From contig NZ_CP041614.1 in assembly GCF_007197555.1 (NCBI RefSeq), positions 1-64,000 of the forward strand: 64,000 nt of DNA, in the 5' to 3' direction. This document shows positions 1-12,067 of this stretch, piece by piece. How positions within the stretch are numbered: position 1 is the first letter of the stretch; every line of letters begins with the position of its first letter. Made by a program: the position numbers and the translations under genes. The notes under the pieces are model-generated. The model was not told the DNA's origin. It made no database searches and saw only the letters and a list, made by a program, of their open reading frames with translations. This DNA is from Shewanella psychropiezotolerans. Its GTDB lineage: Bacteria; Pseudomonadota; Gammaproteobacteria; Enterobacterales; Shewanellaceae.

Positions 1-15
1 TTTGGGGATAAGTAC

Positions 16-1404
16 GTGGCGGTTACACTTTGGCAGCAATGTCTCGGGCGACTACAAGATGAGCTCTCGTCTCAACAATTCAGCATGTGGATCAGACCGT
101 TGCAAGCAGAAATGGATGGGGACACACTCGTTCTCTACGCGCCAAATCGCTTCGTACTAGATTGGGTCAGAGACAAATATATTAACATCATCAATCAGTT
201 TTTTACTGAGCAATTGGGTAGTGATGCACCTAAGTTACGTTTCGATATAGGCAGCAAACCTGCCGCTCCACGCCCGGTTCAGGCTACGCCTGCAATGGCT
301 CCCCCTAGAGTTCAGATGAATACCAGGCCGACTAAGACTTCATTTAATGTGAATATGCCCGAACCGGCTATCACGGCGAATCACAGAAGTAATATTAATC
401 CGGCTTATCAGTTTGAAAACTTTGTCGAGGGTAAATCGAACCAATTAGGCAAAGCTGCGGCACTTCAAGTTGCCGAGAATCCTGGTGGTGCTTACAACCC
501 CTTATTCCTCTACGGTGGAACCGGTCTGGGTAAGACCCACCTGTTACACGCCGTGGGCAATGCCATCATCAAGAATAATCCCAATGCCAAAGTGGTCTAC
601 ATGCATTCTGAGCGTTTCGTTCAGGATATGGTGAAAGCCCTGCAAAATAATGCCATCGAAGAGTTCAAACGCTATTACCGTAGCGTCGATGCATTATTTA
701 TCGATGATATTCAATTCTTTGCCAATAAAGACAGATCACAAGAAGAGTTCTTCCATACCTTCAATGCGTTATTGGAAGGTAATCATCAAGTGATCTTGAC
801 CTCAGATAAATATCCGAAAGAGATCGATGGCGTAGAAGATCGTCTCAAGTCTCGTTTCGGCTGGGGCTTGACCGTAGCGATCGAGCCTCCAGAATTAGAG
901 ACTCGTGTGGCGATCCTTATGCGTAAGGCGCAGGAAAGTGGCGTCAATCTCCCCGATGAAGTCGCTTTCTTCATCGCTAAGCGATTACGTTCTAATGTTC
1001 GTGAGCTCGAAGGTGCATTGAATCGAGTCATAGCGAATGCTAATTTTACCGGTCGCCCAATCACTATCGATTTCGTCCGCGAAGCCTTGCGAGATCTGTT
1101 GGCGTTGCAGGAAAAATTAGTCACCATAGATAACATTCAGAAGACTGTTGCCGAATATTATAAGATCAAGATGGCCGATATGCTGTCTAAGCGTCGTTCC
1201 CGTAGTGTCGCCAGGCCTCGTCAGGTGGCTATGGCGCTATCGAAAGAATTAACCAACCAGAGCTTACCTGAGATAGGGGATGCTTTTGGCGGTCGTGACC
1301 ATACAACTGTTTTACACGCATGTCGTAAAATTGCACAGTTGCGCGAAGAAAATCACGACATTAAAGAAGATTATGCTAATTTGATCCGTACGTTATCTTC
1401 ATAA
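16..1404 (+). CDS. dnaA: Chromosomal replication initiator DnaA
   Basis: DnaA binds DnaA boxes at oriC and melts the origin as an ATP-bound filament. The 462-residue protein has the full architecture: an N-terminal DnaB/DiaA interaction domain, a Pro/Ala-rich linker at about 85-120, an AAA+ core with Walker [12 protein letters not shown] near residue 167 and Walker B FIDDIQF, and a C-terminal DNA-binding domain with the signature [14 protein letters not shown]. Translation starts at GTG, with a G-rich ribosome site (ggggat) just inside the window edge. dnaN follows after 19 bases, the usual dnaA-dnaN operon. oriC should lie upstream, outside the window. Confidence 0.98.
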   Translation: MAVTLWQQCLGRLQDELSSQQFSMWIRPLQAEMDGDTLVLYAPNRFVLDWVRDKYINIINQFFTEQLGSDAPKLRFDIGSKPAAPRPVQATPAMAPPRVQMNTRPTKTSFNVNMPEPAITANHRSNINPAYQFENFVEGKSNQLGKAAALQVAENPGGAYNPLFLYGGTGLGKTHLLHAVGNAIIKNNPNAKVVYMHSERFVQDMVKALQNNAIEEFKRYYRSVDALFIDDIQFFANKDRSQEEFFHTFNALLEGNHQVILTSDKYPKEIDGVEDRLKSRFGWGLTVAIEPPELETRVAILMRKAQESGVNLPDEVAFFIAKRLRSNVRELEGALNRVIANANFTGRPITIDFVREALRDLLALQEKLVTIDNIQKTVAEYYKIKMADMLSKRRSRSVARPRQVAMALSKELTNQSLPEIGDAFGGRDHTTVLHACRKIAQLREENHDIKEDYANLIRTLSS

Positions 1405-1423
1405 ATCTGGGAAATTGAAACTG

Positions 1424-2524
1424 ATGAAATTTTCAATTGATAGGGATGCCCTATTAAAGCCGCTGCAATTAGTTAATGGAGCGGTGGAGAGACGACATAA
1501 CTTGCCTATTCTGGCAAACCTCTTAGTTGAAGTAAGTGGTCACACACTTAAGATGACTGGTACCGACCTTGAGGTCGAATTAGTCGGTCAGGTTCAGTTA
1601 GAGGGTGATGTTCTAGAGGGACGTACTACCGTTCCGGCGAAGAAATTACTCGATATCGTTAAATCACTCCCCGATCAGGTCGAGATAAAAATTGAGCAAC
1701 AGGAAAATCGCCTGTTACTCAGATCTGGCCGCAGTCGCTTTACCTTAGCGACACTGCCGGCGGAAGAGTATCCCAATGTAGAAGCCTTCGAGTCTGATAT
1801 CGAATTTACCATCAAGCAGGGCACACTCAAGTCGCTTATCGATGCGACTCAGTTCTCCATGGCTAATCAGGATGTGCGTTATTACCTTAACGGCCTGCTA
1901 CTGGAAACCGATGGCAATGTGCTGCGTGCCATTGCAACCGACGGACATCGCTTAGCCTTGAGTCATCGTCAAATTGAGGCGACCCTGCCAGAGAAGCAAG
2001 TGATCGTGCCCCGTAAAGGGGTTGTCGAGCTGCAACGTCTGTTCGAAGGCGAAGATTTAGATGTGACTATCGCCATAGGTGATAATGCCATACGCGCAAC
2101 GACATCGAGTGCTGTACTGACCAGTAAGTTAGTGGATGGTCGTTTCCCTGATTATCGCCGAGTCTTGCCCAAGGGGGGCGATAAAATCGTTATTGCCAGC
2201 AGAAACCAGCTTAAGCAGGCTCTGCTTCGCGCCTCTATCCTGTCGAATGAGAAGTTTCGTGGTGTGCGGGTACAGCTGGAAAATAATCTGATTAAGATCA
2301 CCGCCAACAATCCTGAGCAGGAAGAAGCCGAGGAGATCTTAGATGTGGAATATGACAATACACCTCTGGAGATAGGCTTCAACGTCAGTTACCTGTTGGA
2401 CGTGCTTAATAACTTACCTTCAGACGATGTACGCATCACGCTTATCGATGGCAATTCCAGTGCCTTGATCGAAAATCATATCGAAGAAAACTCTATGTAT
2501 GTGGTTATGCCGATGAGGCTCTAG
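1424..2524 (+). CDS. dnaN: DNA polymerase III beta sliding clamp DnaN
   Basis: The beta clamp encircles DNA and tethers polymerase III and other clamp-binding proteins. I chose the ATG at 1424, giving MKFSIDRDALLKPL and 366 residues, exactly the E. coli length. An in-frame TTG three codons earlier (1415) would add MKL and is less likely. The three repeated clamp domains span the whole protein, and the C-terminus YVVMPMRL is typical and forms part of the partner-binding pocket. It is probably co-transcribed with dnaA. Unlike in E. coli it is not coupled to recF: a terminator follows directly. Confidence 0.97.
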   Translation: MKFSIDRDALLKPLQLVNGAVERRHNLPILANLLVEVSGHTLKMTGTDLEVELVGQVQLEGDVLEGRTTVPAKKLLDIVKSLPDQVEIKIEQQENRLLLRSGRSRFTLATLPAEEYPNVEAFESDIEFTIKQGTLKSLIDATQFSMANQDVRYYLNGLLLETDGNVLRAIATDGHRLALSHRQIEATLPEKQVIVPRKGVVELQRLFEGEDLDVTIAIGDNAIRATTSSAVLTSKLVDGRFPDYRRVLPKGGDKIVIASRNQLKQALLRASILSNEKFRGVRVQLENNLIKITANNPEQEEAEEILDVEYDNTPLEIGFNVSYLLDVLNNLPSDDVRITLIDGNSSALIENHIEENSMYVVMPMRL

Positions 2525-2562
2525 TCTTAATTCGACTAGATAAACCGCAATTAATATTGAAG

Positions 2563-2585
2563 AGGCTGCTAACGCAGCCTTTTTT
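2563..2585 (+). terminator. Rho-independent terminator after dnaN
   Basis: The stem AGGCTGC / GCAGCCT with loop TAAC is followed by a run of T. It should end dnaA-dnaN transcription before recF. Confidence 0.85.
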
Positions 2586-2860
2586 GTGTCTGCCATTGAC
2601 CCATAGGGATGTGGGAAATGTCTTTAAAGCGTATGGAACGCTTAAGACCTTGGCAGTCAACACCTATGCCGGTTGACTATGGACGGTAAACAACCGGCTT
2701 TGTGTCTTACCCTGGGTAAATTCTGCGCTTTGATGTGGTCTGTGGATATGCTAATCTTCTTGGCTATTTAAATTTTTCCACCTGATGATTTGCGACGTTT
2801 TATCCGTTAAATTAAGTGCATTTTGTTAGTTTGCCCGAATAAGTGATTAATGAGCCATAA
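2586..2860. other. dnaN-recF spacer with inverted repeats
   Basis: No gene is visible here. Two hairpins stand out: GTCTTTAAAGCG / CGCTTAAGAC (2620-2648, with a 2-base bulge) and AGTCAAC / GTTGACT (2655-2678). The last 60 bases are AT-rich and probably carry the recF promoter. One near-match to a DnaA box (TGTGGATAT, one mismatch) lies near 2740, which is weak evidence on its own. Confidence 0.6.
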
Positions 2861-6380
<3,520 letters not shown>

Positions 6381-6450
6381 ATAGATCTGCTGCGCATCTC
6401 TATTGATGCCACTACGTGGCGTTAAGAGCTAAGCGTTAACAGTGAAAGAT

Positions 6451-6479
6451 AAAGCCTCAGAGAAATCCGGGGCTTTTTT
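6451..6479 (+). terminator. Rho-independent terminator after gyrB
   Basis: The imperfect stem AAAGCCTC / GGGGCTTT is followed by T residues, 70 bases after the gyrB stop. Confidence 0.75.
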
Positions 6480-6700
6480 GTACATGGAAGTAGTTATCCC
6501 CGAAGACCATGGATGGTCTAGGAGGGGGTTTGTGTCTGGAACATTTATGTCATTCTTTATTAGATAAGAGGGACAGGGATGTATACAAATAGACGTTGCA
6601 CATGGCAGGAGATGTTTCTACATCTCTGTGCATTCCTATCATCCCTGATAGTCAGAGTCGTTATCCCAAAGACCATAGCTGCCTGATGTTCCCTTGTTGT
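6480..6700. repeat. Multi-hairpin intergenic repeat (copy A)
   Basis: This copy begins right after the gyrB terminator. It shares its first part (tacatggaagta-ttatccccga) and a later linker (ggggg-tttgtgtc) with a copy after smg at 43322. Three hairpins are visible: AGACCAT/ATGGTCT (6504-6519), GAGATGT/ACATCTC (6609-6626) and CTATCA-tccc-TGATAG (6636-6651). The stems differ from those at the same slots in the other copies but still self-pair. No credible gene lies between 6480 and 6937. Confidence 0.7.
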
Positions 6701-6937
6701 AGACAAAGAGTATTGGTGTTTCCCTCTCCCTCTTAATCCTTCTCGCTCACCTTCTTTATTCCCTCTTTCCCAGCCCTGATTAACTTTTCTCAACGCTTTA
6801 AATCAAGAAGTTTGAATATTCTTAACCGTCCTGTTAAGGCTAAATTAGCGACACGTTAAGTGAGCCTTCAGCTAATGCTAGAAGGCTCACTGAAAATTAT
6901 ACCAATGGGTATGAGTCGTTAATTTATTGAGCAAGCT

Positions 6938-7285
6938 ATGGAGGCTGTAATGCCCATGTTTAATCTCAGAAGTGCCGAGCCAGCATTGAGTCTGACGCTA
7001 TCAAGCTTAGTCATGCTTGCTGTTTTGGCGTCTTCGGCTGCTCAGGCTGGAGAATCACCTCAGTTACTCAATATGTGTATTGCCTGCCATGGCACTGTGG
7101 GCACTAATGACTTTCCCAATATTGCAGACTTACGATGGCAGAATCAGGAATATCTGGTTAAACAACTTCAGGCATTTAAATCCGGTGAGCGCAGTGACAA
7201 GACCATGTCTAAGGTGGCGCAGTTATTAACCGATGAAGATATGCAGAGCCTGGCGCAATATTTTTACACTGGAGAGAATAAATAA
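6938..7285 (+). CDS. Small periplasmic cytochrome c (class I)
   Basis: This 115-residue c-type cytochrome has a signal peptide ending near ASSAAQAG, a haem-attachment motif CIACH at residues 47-51 and a short C-terminal helix region LTDEDMQSLAQYF. An axial methionine is likely in KTMSKVA. An internal ATG (6950) is an alternative start. It resembles cytochrome c553-type proteins. It is the first gene of a four-gene cluster with a molybdoprotein and two further monohaem cytochromes, so it probably carries electrons from that enzyme towards the respiratory chain (inference). Confidence 0.88.
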   Translation: MEAVMPMFNLRSAEPALSLTLSSLVMLAVLASSAAQAGESPQLLNMCIACHGTVGTNDFPNIADLRWQNQEYLVKQLQAFKSGERSDKTMSKVAQLLTDEDMQSLAQYFYTGENK

Positions 7286-7287
7286 TT

Positions 7288-8514
7288 ATGAGTTTAGACA
7301 GACGAGCTTTTATTAAAGGGGCTATTGCTACCTCTGCGGTTGCTATATTGCCGGTTAAATGGGTATTTGCTGGAAATATGCCTCTGGGAATGGCCTCTCT
7401 GGATATTTCATCTTTAACCTGGAGTAAGGCTGAAGATCTTCCCGATTACTTCACTGTTTTGAACACAAAACCGTTAAATGCTTACCCAGCAGAGCACATG
7501 CTGGATAAGGCTGTGACTCCTGGTGATGTAGCATTCATTCGATGGAATGGTCAGATGCCTGACTTTAAGGCTATGGATCTTAAAACCTGGACCTTCAAGG
7601 TGGATGGCGAATCTGTAAAGACACCTAAGACCTATACCTTAGATGAGCTAAAGCAAAGATTTAAACATCATACCCGCAGACTTGTGCTTGAGTGTGGCGG
7701 TAATAGTCGGGTTAACTTCTTTCCCGGTACTAAGGGCAATCAGTGGAATAATGCTGCTGTGTACTGTTCTGAGTGGACAGGGGTCTTAGTCAGGGATGTG
7801 CTGTATGACTGTGGCATCAAGGAAGATGCCGTGTATACCGGACATCATGGTATCGACAAGCATCTTAGTGGTCACGGTGAGGCTATTTCGCGAGGCGTGC
7901 CTATCGATGCCGCTTTGAGTGATGATGCCTTGATCGCCTGGTCGATGAACGGTGAAGATATCCCTTATATGCATGGTTATCCACTGCGTATTGTTTTCGG
8001 TGGACGGCCCGCTTCGGTATCACAGAAATGCGCGGTGGGGATCAGTGTACGAAACAAGTTACACGACGGTCATAAGATGGCGGCTCCCGCTTATCAGGTG
8101 CCTAAGTATCCAGTGGCCCCAGGTGAAAAAGTCGATAACAAAGACTTTGAGATCATTGAGCAGATGATTGTAAAGTCATTGATCACTTTCCCTGAGTCCG
8201 GTACCGAGATGAAGCTTGGCAAGAAAACAGTGCTTCGTGGTCATGCCTGGGCTGGTTTGAGAGAAGTTATCAAGGTTGAGGTTAGCTATGACTATGGTAC
8301 TCGCTGGCATGTCGTTGAGCTAGAGAAGCCCAAGAACGCAACTGCCTGGCAGCAATGGCAGACAGAGTTAGACTTACCTGAGCAAGGGTATTATGAGATT
8401 TGGGCCAGAGCCACCGATAGTGAGGGTGATACCCAGCCTGTGGTGCAGCCTCAGTGGAACCCAAAAGGTTATATGTTTAATGGCTGCCATAGAATAGCCG
8501 TTAGGGTGGTCTGA
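7288..8514 (+). CDS. Tat-exported sulfite dehydrogenase-like molybdoprotein
   Basis: A member of the sulfite oxidase family, SorA/SoxC-like, which in this family oxidises sulfite to sulfate. The N-terminus MSLDRRAFIKGAIATSAVA is a twin-arginine signal, so the protein is folded with molybdopterin before export. The catalytic domain contains LECGGNSR with the molybdenum-ligand Cys136, followed by the C-terminal Mo-co dimerisation domain (about residues 280-408, ending NGCHRIAVRVV). No haem motif is present in the protein itself; three separate cytochromes are encoded around it. The stop overlaps the next start (TGATG). Sulfite as substrate is inferred from family only. Confidence 0.88.
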   Translation: MSLDRRAFIKGAIATSAVAILPVKWVFAGNMPLGMASLDISSLTWSKAEDLPDYFTVLNTKPLNAYPAEHMLDKAVTPGDVAFIRWNGQMPDFKAMDLKTWTFKVDGESVKTPKTYTLDELKQRFKHHTRRLVLECGGNSRVNFFPGTKGNQWNNAAVYCSEWTGVLVRDVLYDCGIKEDAVYTGHHGIDKHLSGHGEAISRGVPIDAALSDDALIAWSMNGEDIPYMHGYPLRIVFGGRPASVSQKCAVGISVRNKLHDGHKMAAPAYQVPKYPVAPGEKVDNKDFEIIEQMIVKSLITFPESGTEMKLGKKTVLRGHAWAGLREVIKVEVSYDYGTRWHVVELEKPKNATAWQQWQTELDLPEQGYYEIWARATDSEGDTQPVVQPQWNPKGYMFNGCHRIAVRVV

Positions 8515-8945
8515 TGAAGTCCTTTATTCGGTTTGTCTGTCTGCTCCTGCTCTCTACATGCCTGCATGCTCAAGCCGTTGAGCTAAGCGACACCAATACT
8601 TCAATTGCTAAGATTGACTACCCCGTCGATGCTAAATCCGGTTTGATTAAGGCACCTGGCTGGGAGTTAGTGAATGGTCAGTGTAACGCCTGCCATTCTA
8701 GTTTAATCGTGCCGCAAAACCATGGTGACAGAGACTTTTGGCAAGAGACTATTCAGTGGATGGTAGATACACAGGGATTATGGGATCTGTCCGATACATG
8801 GGAGCCGACATTGGATTACTTAAGTACTTATTACAATCAAGTCGATATTGATATGACCCTGTTTCGACGTAAGCCAATAGATAAAGACTCGCTGCCGCCA
8901 AGTCAGAAAGCCGATATAGGCACTGTGATAAAGAGGGACGAGTAA
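8514..8945 (+). CDS. Monohaem cytochrome c beside the sulfite dehydrogenase
   Basis: This 143-residue exported protein has a signal peptide (MKSFIRFVCLLLLSTCLHAQA) and a single haem site CNACHS. The Trp-rich region after it (DFWQETIQWMVDTQGLW) is typical of the SorB-like subunits of sulfite dehydrogenases. The start codon overlaps the stop of the molybdoprotein by one base, indicating translational coupling and a likely 1:1 complex. Residue M in QWMVD is a candidate sixth haem ligand. Assignment as the direct electron acceptor is inferred from this coupling. Confidence 0.85.
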   Translation: MKSFIRFVCLLLLSTCLHAQAVELSDTNTSIAKIDYPVDAKSGLIKAPGWELVNGQCNACHSSLIVPQNHGDRDFWQETIQWMVDTQGLWDLSDTWEPTLDYLSTYYNQVDIDMTLFRRKPIDKDSLPPSQKADIGTVIKRDE

Positions 8946-8946
8946 G

Positions 8947-9297
8947 ATGAAAAAATTAATTGGTATCGCATTTATATTTCTTATTTCCATTGTCGCTGTT
9001 GGCGTGAGCGCAGCAGAACCACAACAAGGGAATATTGAGCAGGGGAGACAGCTAGCCAACACCAGATGTGAAGCTTGTCATGGACCAGTGATGTTAAGTC
9101 AGGCGGGTTTATTTCCTAGCCTCAGGGGACAAAAGCAAGCTTATTTGTATAAGCAGCTTAAGGATTTTAAATCTGGGGACAGAGCCGATATTAATATGCA
9201 GGCTCAGGCTGGTGGCCTGACCGATGAGCAAATGAGAGATCTTACTTTCTACTATAGCCTTCTGACTCCTATTAATCTGAATACCAAGGTTAAATAA
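8947..9297 (+). CDS. Small cytochrome c, third in operon
   Basis: A 116-residue monohaem cytochrome with an N-terminal signal (MKKLIGIAFIFLISIVAVGVSA) and haem motif CEACHG. The pattern YKQLKDFKSGDRAD followed by MQAQAGGLTDEQM closely parallels the first cytochrome of this cluster (VKQLQAFKSGERSD). The two small cytochromes are probably paralogues from an old duplication flanking the enzyme genes. It starts one base after the preceding stop. No clear terminator follows; the convergent pxpA gene ends 46 bases later. Confidence 0.87.
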   Translation: MKKLIGIAFIFLISIVAVGVSAAEPQQGNIEQGRQLANTRCEACHGPVMLSQAGLFPSLRGQKQAYLYKQLKDFKSGDRADINMQAQAGGLTDEQMRDLTFYYSLLTPINLNTKVK

Positions 9298-9343
9298 GTT
9301 ATCTTTGGCGTTTGATTGGCTGCTGATTTGATAGCGATCGGTG

Positions 9344-10081
9344 TTATTTATTTTTAAGGTATTCTGCAATTTTCTGGGCGAACCTTAAGGCATGCTCATT
9401 ATCCCCATGTAAACAGATACTATCGGCCTTGAGCTGCAGCATGGATCCATCTAATGTCGTTAGTGGTCGATTAGCTAACACTTGCTCAACTTGTTTTATG
9501 GATTGATTGTCATCTTCTATTATCGCTCCAGGCATAGTTCTGGGAGCCAGAGAGCCGTCAGCTAAATAGGTGCGATCGGCAAAAGCCTCTTCAATTACCG
9601 TTAATCCGTGCTGTCTTGCCAATGGCACCAGTGGACTGGCAGCGAGAATCATTAATTTTAAGCTTGGGTCTATTCGTTTTATGGCGTTAATTAAGATTTG
9701 CCCTAAACGCTCACTGAAGGCCGCTTGATTATAAAGGGCACCATGAGGTTTCACGTGGAACAATTTTGCGCCTAGTGAGCTACATACGGCTTTTAATGAG
9801 CCAATTTGCTGATTGAGTGAGGTTGATAGCTCTTGGTCTGAAATGATCATGGGCTGACGACCAAAATTTTCACGATCGGGGAAGCTGGGATGAGCACCAA
9901 TATTAACCCCAGATGCTAATGCTATCTTCACTGTTGTCTGCATACTCGATTGATCACCGGCATGACCTCCACAAGCTATATTTGCCGAAGTGATCAGTTG
10001 CAGTAAGGCTTCATCATTGGTTCCACCTTCACCTAAGTCGGCATTAAGATCGATCGGGTAGCCTTTCGGATTTAATTTCAC
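9344..10081 (-). CDS. pxpA: 5-oxoprolinase subunit A (LamB/YcsF family)
   Basis: Subunit of the bacterial ATP-dependent 5-oxoprolinase PxpABC, which converts pyroglutamate to glutamate. The 245-residue protein opens with the family signature IDLNADLGEG, followed by SANIACGGHAGD and GAHPSFPDRENFGR, all characteristic of LamB/YcsF. It ends LRFAQKIAEYL. It is the last of three minus-strand genes but is separated from pxpC by 179 bases that hold a duplicated 3' end of pxpC and other short repeats. A parS-like palindrome lies within the gene. Confidence 0.93.
   Translation of the reverse strand: MKLNPKGYPIDLNADLGEGGTNDEALLQLITSANIACGGHAGDQSSMQTTVKIALASGVNIGAHPSFPDRENFGRQPMIISDQELSTSLNQQIGSLKAVCSSLGAKLFHVKPHGALYNQAAFSERLGQILINAIKRIDPSLKLMILAASPLVPLARQHGLTVIEEAFADRTYLADGSLAPRTMPGAIIEDDNQSIKQVEQVLANRPLTTLDGSMLQLKADSICLHGDNEHALRFAQKIAEYLKNK
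9747..9762. promoter_or_regulatory. parS-like site inside pxpA
   Basis: GGTTTCACGTGGAACA has the intact core TTTCACGTGGAACA. It differs from the palindromic consensus at the first base and one arm position. It is about 9.7 kb from dnaA. The site is intragenic, so it would have to be kept without breaking the codons. Confidence 0.6.
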
Positions 10082-10099
10082 TATATAACCTTACTGTTA

Positions 10100-10260
10100 T
10101 TATTAGCTACGAGCTTTAAACTCGCAGCTTTCTTAGCTTTGTCTTTAGCTCGCAACTCGAGGCTTTCTTAGCCTTAGCTATTAGCATCCACTGCCCTTTG
10201 CAGACGATAAAAATATTGTTGCCACTTGCAGTTTACAGACATCTTCCGTGATTGCTGTTA
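10100..10260 (-). repeat. Duplicated 3' end of pxpC plus short direct repeats
   Basis: On the minus strand, 10190-10250 repeats the last ~50 bases of pxpC. It still encodes WQQYFYRLQRAVDANS and a stop, against WQQYFYRLQKAIDSCS and a stop in the gene itself. A one-base length difference just upstream puts it out of frame with the earlier sequence. Beyond it, 10100-10180 holds two copies of a unit containing gctttcttagc and ctcgca. The arrangement looks like a gene-end duplication or a recombination scar. Confidence 0.8.
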
Positions 10261-11190
10261 TCAACTACAACTATCAATTGCCTTTTGGAGACGATAAAAA
10301 TATTGTTGCCATTCATAGTTCGCATCTTCCGCCTGGTTTGGACTCACGTGAATAAATTGCAGCTTCTCTCCTGGCCTGGTCTGAGCCAGTTTCCAAAGAT
10401 CGGCCTCAATCACAGTAGCTATCTTAGGATAGCCACCAGTCGTCTGTCCGTCGGCTAGCAGGACTATGGGCTGACCCGATGGCGGAACCTGAATGGTACC
10501 AGGCATCACAGCATGTGAGTTTAAGTTCGGCTCTTGTTCTAAGTTTAATGCCTCGCCGGATAAGCGTGCACCCATACGATTACTGTCGTTAGATAGCCGC
10601 CACTGGCGACTCCAGAATACTTTACGTGAATCTTGGGTAAACAGGGCCATCTCGGGTCCGGCTAGGGCGCGTACCTCATTAGAATAACCTCTTTGCACCG
10701 CACCAATTGGCTTAGAAAGTGAGAGTTTATCTCCTAAGGGGATTCGATCCCCTACTTTGAGGGCTCTACCTTGGTGTCCGCCTAGTTCGGCGGCAGTTAG
10801 CGTAGATCTCGAGCTCAAAGAGATAGGCACATCTATGCCGCCATCTATAGCTAAGTAAGCACGCATTCCGGATTTTGGCCCTTTCAGGATGAGGGTTTCT
10901 CCGGCGTTAATCTTGCTGCGCCAACCATGCCAGATCTCTCTGGAACCAATCTTGATCTCATAGTTAGCTCCTGTCAGGCTAAACCAGGCATCACGGTGAA
11001 ACTTGAGCTCCAATGTTCCTGCCGTGAGCTCTAGGCCCGCAGCGTTATCCGGATTAGCGACTAAACGATTGGCAAGCATCAAGGCTTGTCGATCTAAAGC
11101 GCCCGAGACTGATACCCCTAAGTGGCGATAACCTGTGCGTCCAAGGTCTTGAACTGTGGTGTGAAAGCCGGGAATGAGCACCTCTATCAT
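10261..11190 (-). CDS. pxpC: 5-oxoprolinase subunit C
   Basis: A 309-residue member of the biotin-dependent carboxyltransferase/allophanate-hydrolase subunit 2 family, the C subunit of PxpABC. Family features include the N-terminal IEVLIPGFHTTVQDLGR and GVSVSGALD, and a C-terminal GQPIVLLADGQTTGGYPKIA. It begins inside the end of pxpB by an ATGA overlap, so the two are translationally coupled and probably form the B-C complex. Its 3' end is duplicated immediately downstream. The present terminal residues (IDSCS) may therefore not be the ancestral ones. Confidence 0.93.
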   Translation of the reverse strand: MIEVLIPGFHTTVQDLGRTGYRHLGVSVSGALDRQALMLANRLVANPDNAAGLELTAGTLELKFHRDAWFSLTGANYEIKIGSREIWHGWRSKINAGETLILKGPKSGMRAYLAIDGGIDVPISLSSRSTLTAAELGGHQGRALKVGDRIPLGDKLSLSKPIGAVQRGYSNEVRALAGPEMALFTQDSRKVFWSRQWRLSNDSNRMGARLSGEALNLEQEPNLNSHAVMPGTIQVPPSGQPIVLLADGQTTGGYPKIATVIEADLWKLAQTRPGEKLQFIHVSPNQAEDANYEWQQYFYRLQKAIDSCS

Positions 11191-11969
11191 CTTGAGGACT
11201 CCTTATGGCTGGTTTTAGCTTGCTTTGAAATAGCTTTCTCGGGATTAGATCGGTCTGAAATTGCTTGGTCTAAAATAGGCTGCTCTGAAATAGATGGATC
11301 TAAAATAGATCGAACCGAGACAAACTCTACCCTGTCTCCAGGTTTCAGCAGGGCACCATGCTCAGATGAGGAATCGAATAGTGTCAGGGCACTTCGACCA
11401 ATCAATTGCCAGCCTCCGGGAGACTGAGCCGGATATATGCCAGTCTGCTCGCCACCAATACCGACAGACCCTGCTGGAATCGATAATCTTGGAGTTGCCA
11501 ATCTTGGGGTAAAGAGTTGCTTATCCAGTCCATCGAGATAGGGAAAGCCAGGTTGGAAGCCCAGAAACAGCACACTGTATTGGGTTGAGGTATGTATTGC
11601 TATTACCTCTCGTGGAGTTAGCTTGTGGTACTCGGCAACAGCATTAAGATCTGGCCCATATTCCCCACCATATTGGACCGGGATTTGGATGAGTTTACTA
11701 GGCTTGTCTTGAACCTGTTTATTGGTCCAAAGCTTGTTGATTTGATTACTCCAGAAAGAGATTTTTTTACTGTCTTTGAAAAAAAGAGTGAGATTATTAT
11801 TACCCGGAACAATATCGTCAAAGTCACCACTGGTTTTACATAGATCCGCTATGTGCCAAATTTGTCTCTGTATTTGCAGTTTACTGTTTGAGCCTGATAG
11901 AGAGGCGCAATCCAGCACCAGGGCTTTTTCACCGAGTCGGAATAATTTAGGTAGCAGATCGTCGCTCAT
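11187..11969 (-). CDS. pxpB: 5-oxoprolinase subunit B with repetitive C-terminal tail
   Basis: A 260-residue KipI/allophanate hydrolase subunit 1 protein, the B subunit of PxpABC. Family motifs include IPVQYGGEYGPDL, VLFLGFQPGFPYL, PRLSIPAGSVGIGGEQTGIYP and SPGGWQLIGR. E. coli PxpB is 218 residues; the extra ~40 residues are a C-terminal tail built of degenerate five-residue units (ILDPS, ISEQP, ILDQA, ISDRS and so on). This tail seems to be a local repeat expansion before the stop and is unlikely to be part of the fold. It is the first gene of the operon; divergent from the HDOD gene upstream. Confidence 0.92.
   Translation of the reverse strand: MSDDLLPKLFRLGEKALVLDCASLSGSNSKLQIQRQIWHIADLCKTSGDFDDIVPGNNNLTLFFKDSKKISFWSNQINKLWTNKQVQDKPSKLIQIPVQYGGEYGPDLNAVAEYHKLTPREVIAIHTSTQYSVLFLGFQPGFPYLDGLDKQLFTPRLATPRLSIPAGSVGIGGEQTGIYPAQSPGGWQLIGRSALTLFDSSSEHGALLKPGDRVEFVSVRSILDPSISEQPILDQAISDRSNPEKAISKQAKTSHKESSR
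11218..11308 (-). repeat. Tandem 30-base repeat inside pxpB tail
   Basis: Three degenerate 30-base units, each made of two 15-base halves, encode ILDPSISEQP, ILDQAISDRS and NPEKAISKQA. The units stay in frame and add about 30 residues to the end of PxpB. Confidence 0.85.
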
Positions 11970-12067
11970 GTGATGTTTGCTTCATATCTATAAGATAAAG
12001 AATCAGGGTAATACTTAAAAGCTAGTTTGTAACCCGATAAACCGCACCGATTATCTTTCTAAGCGCT

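Noticed and set aside
6560..6793. Minus-strand 77-codon frame after gyrB
   Set aside because: It runs through the hairpin repeat, has low-complexity charged sequence and no recognisable domain.
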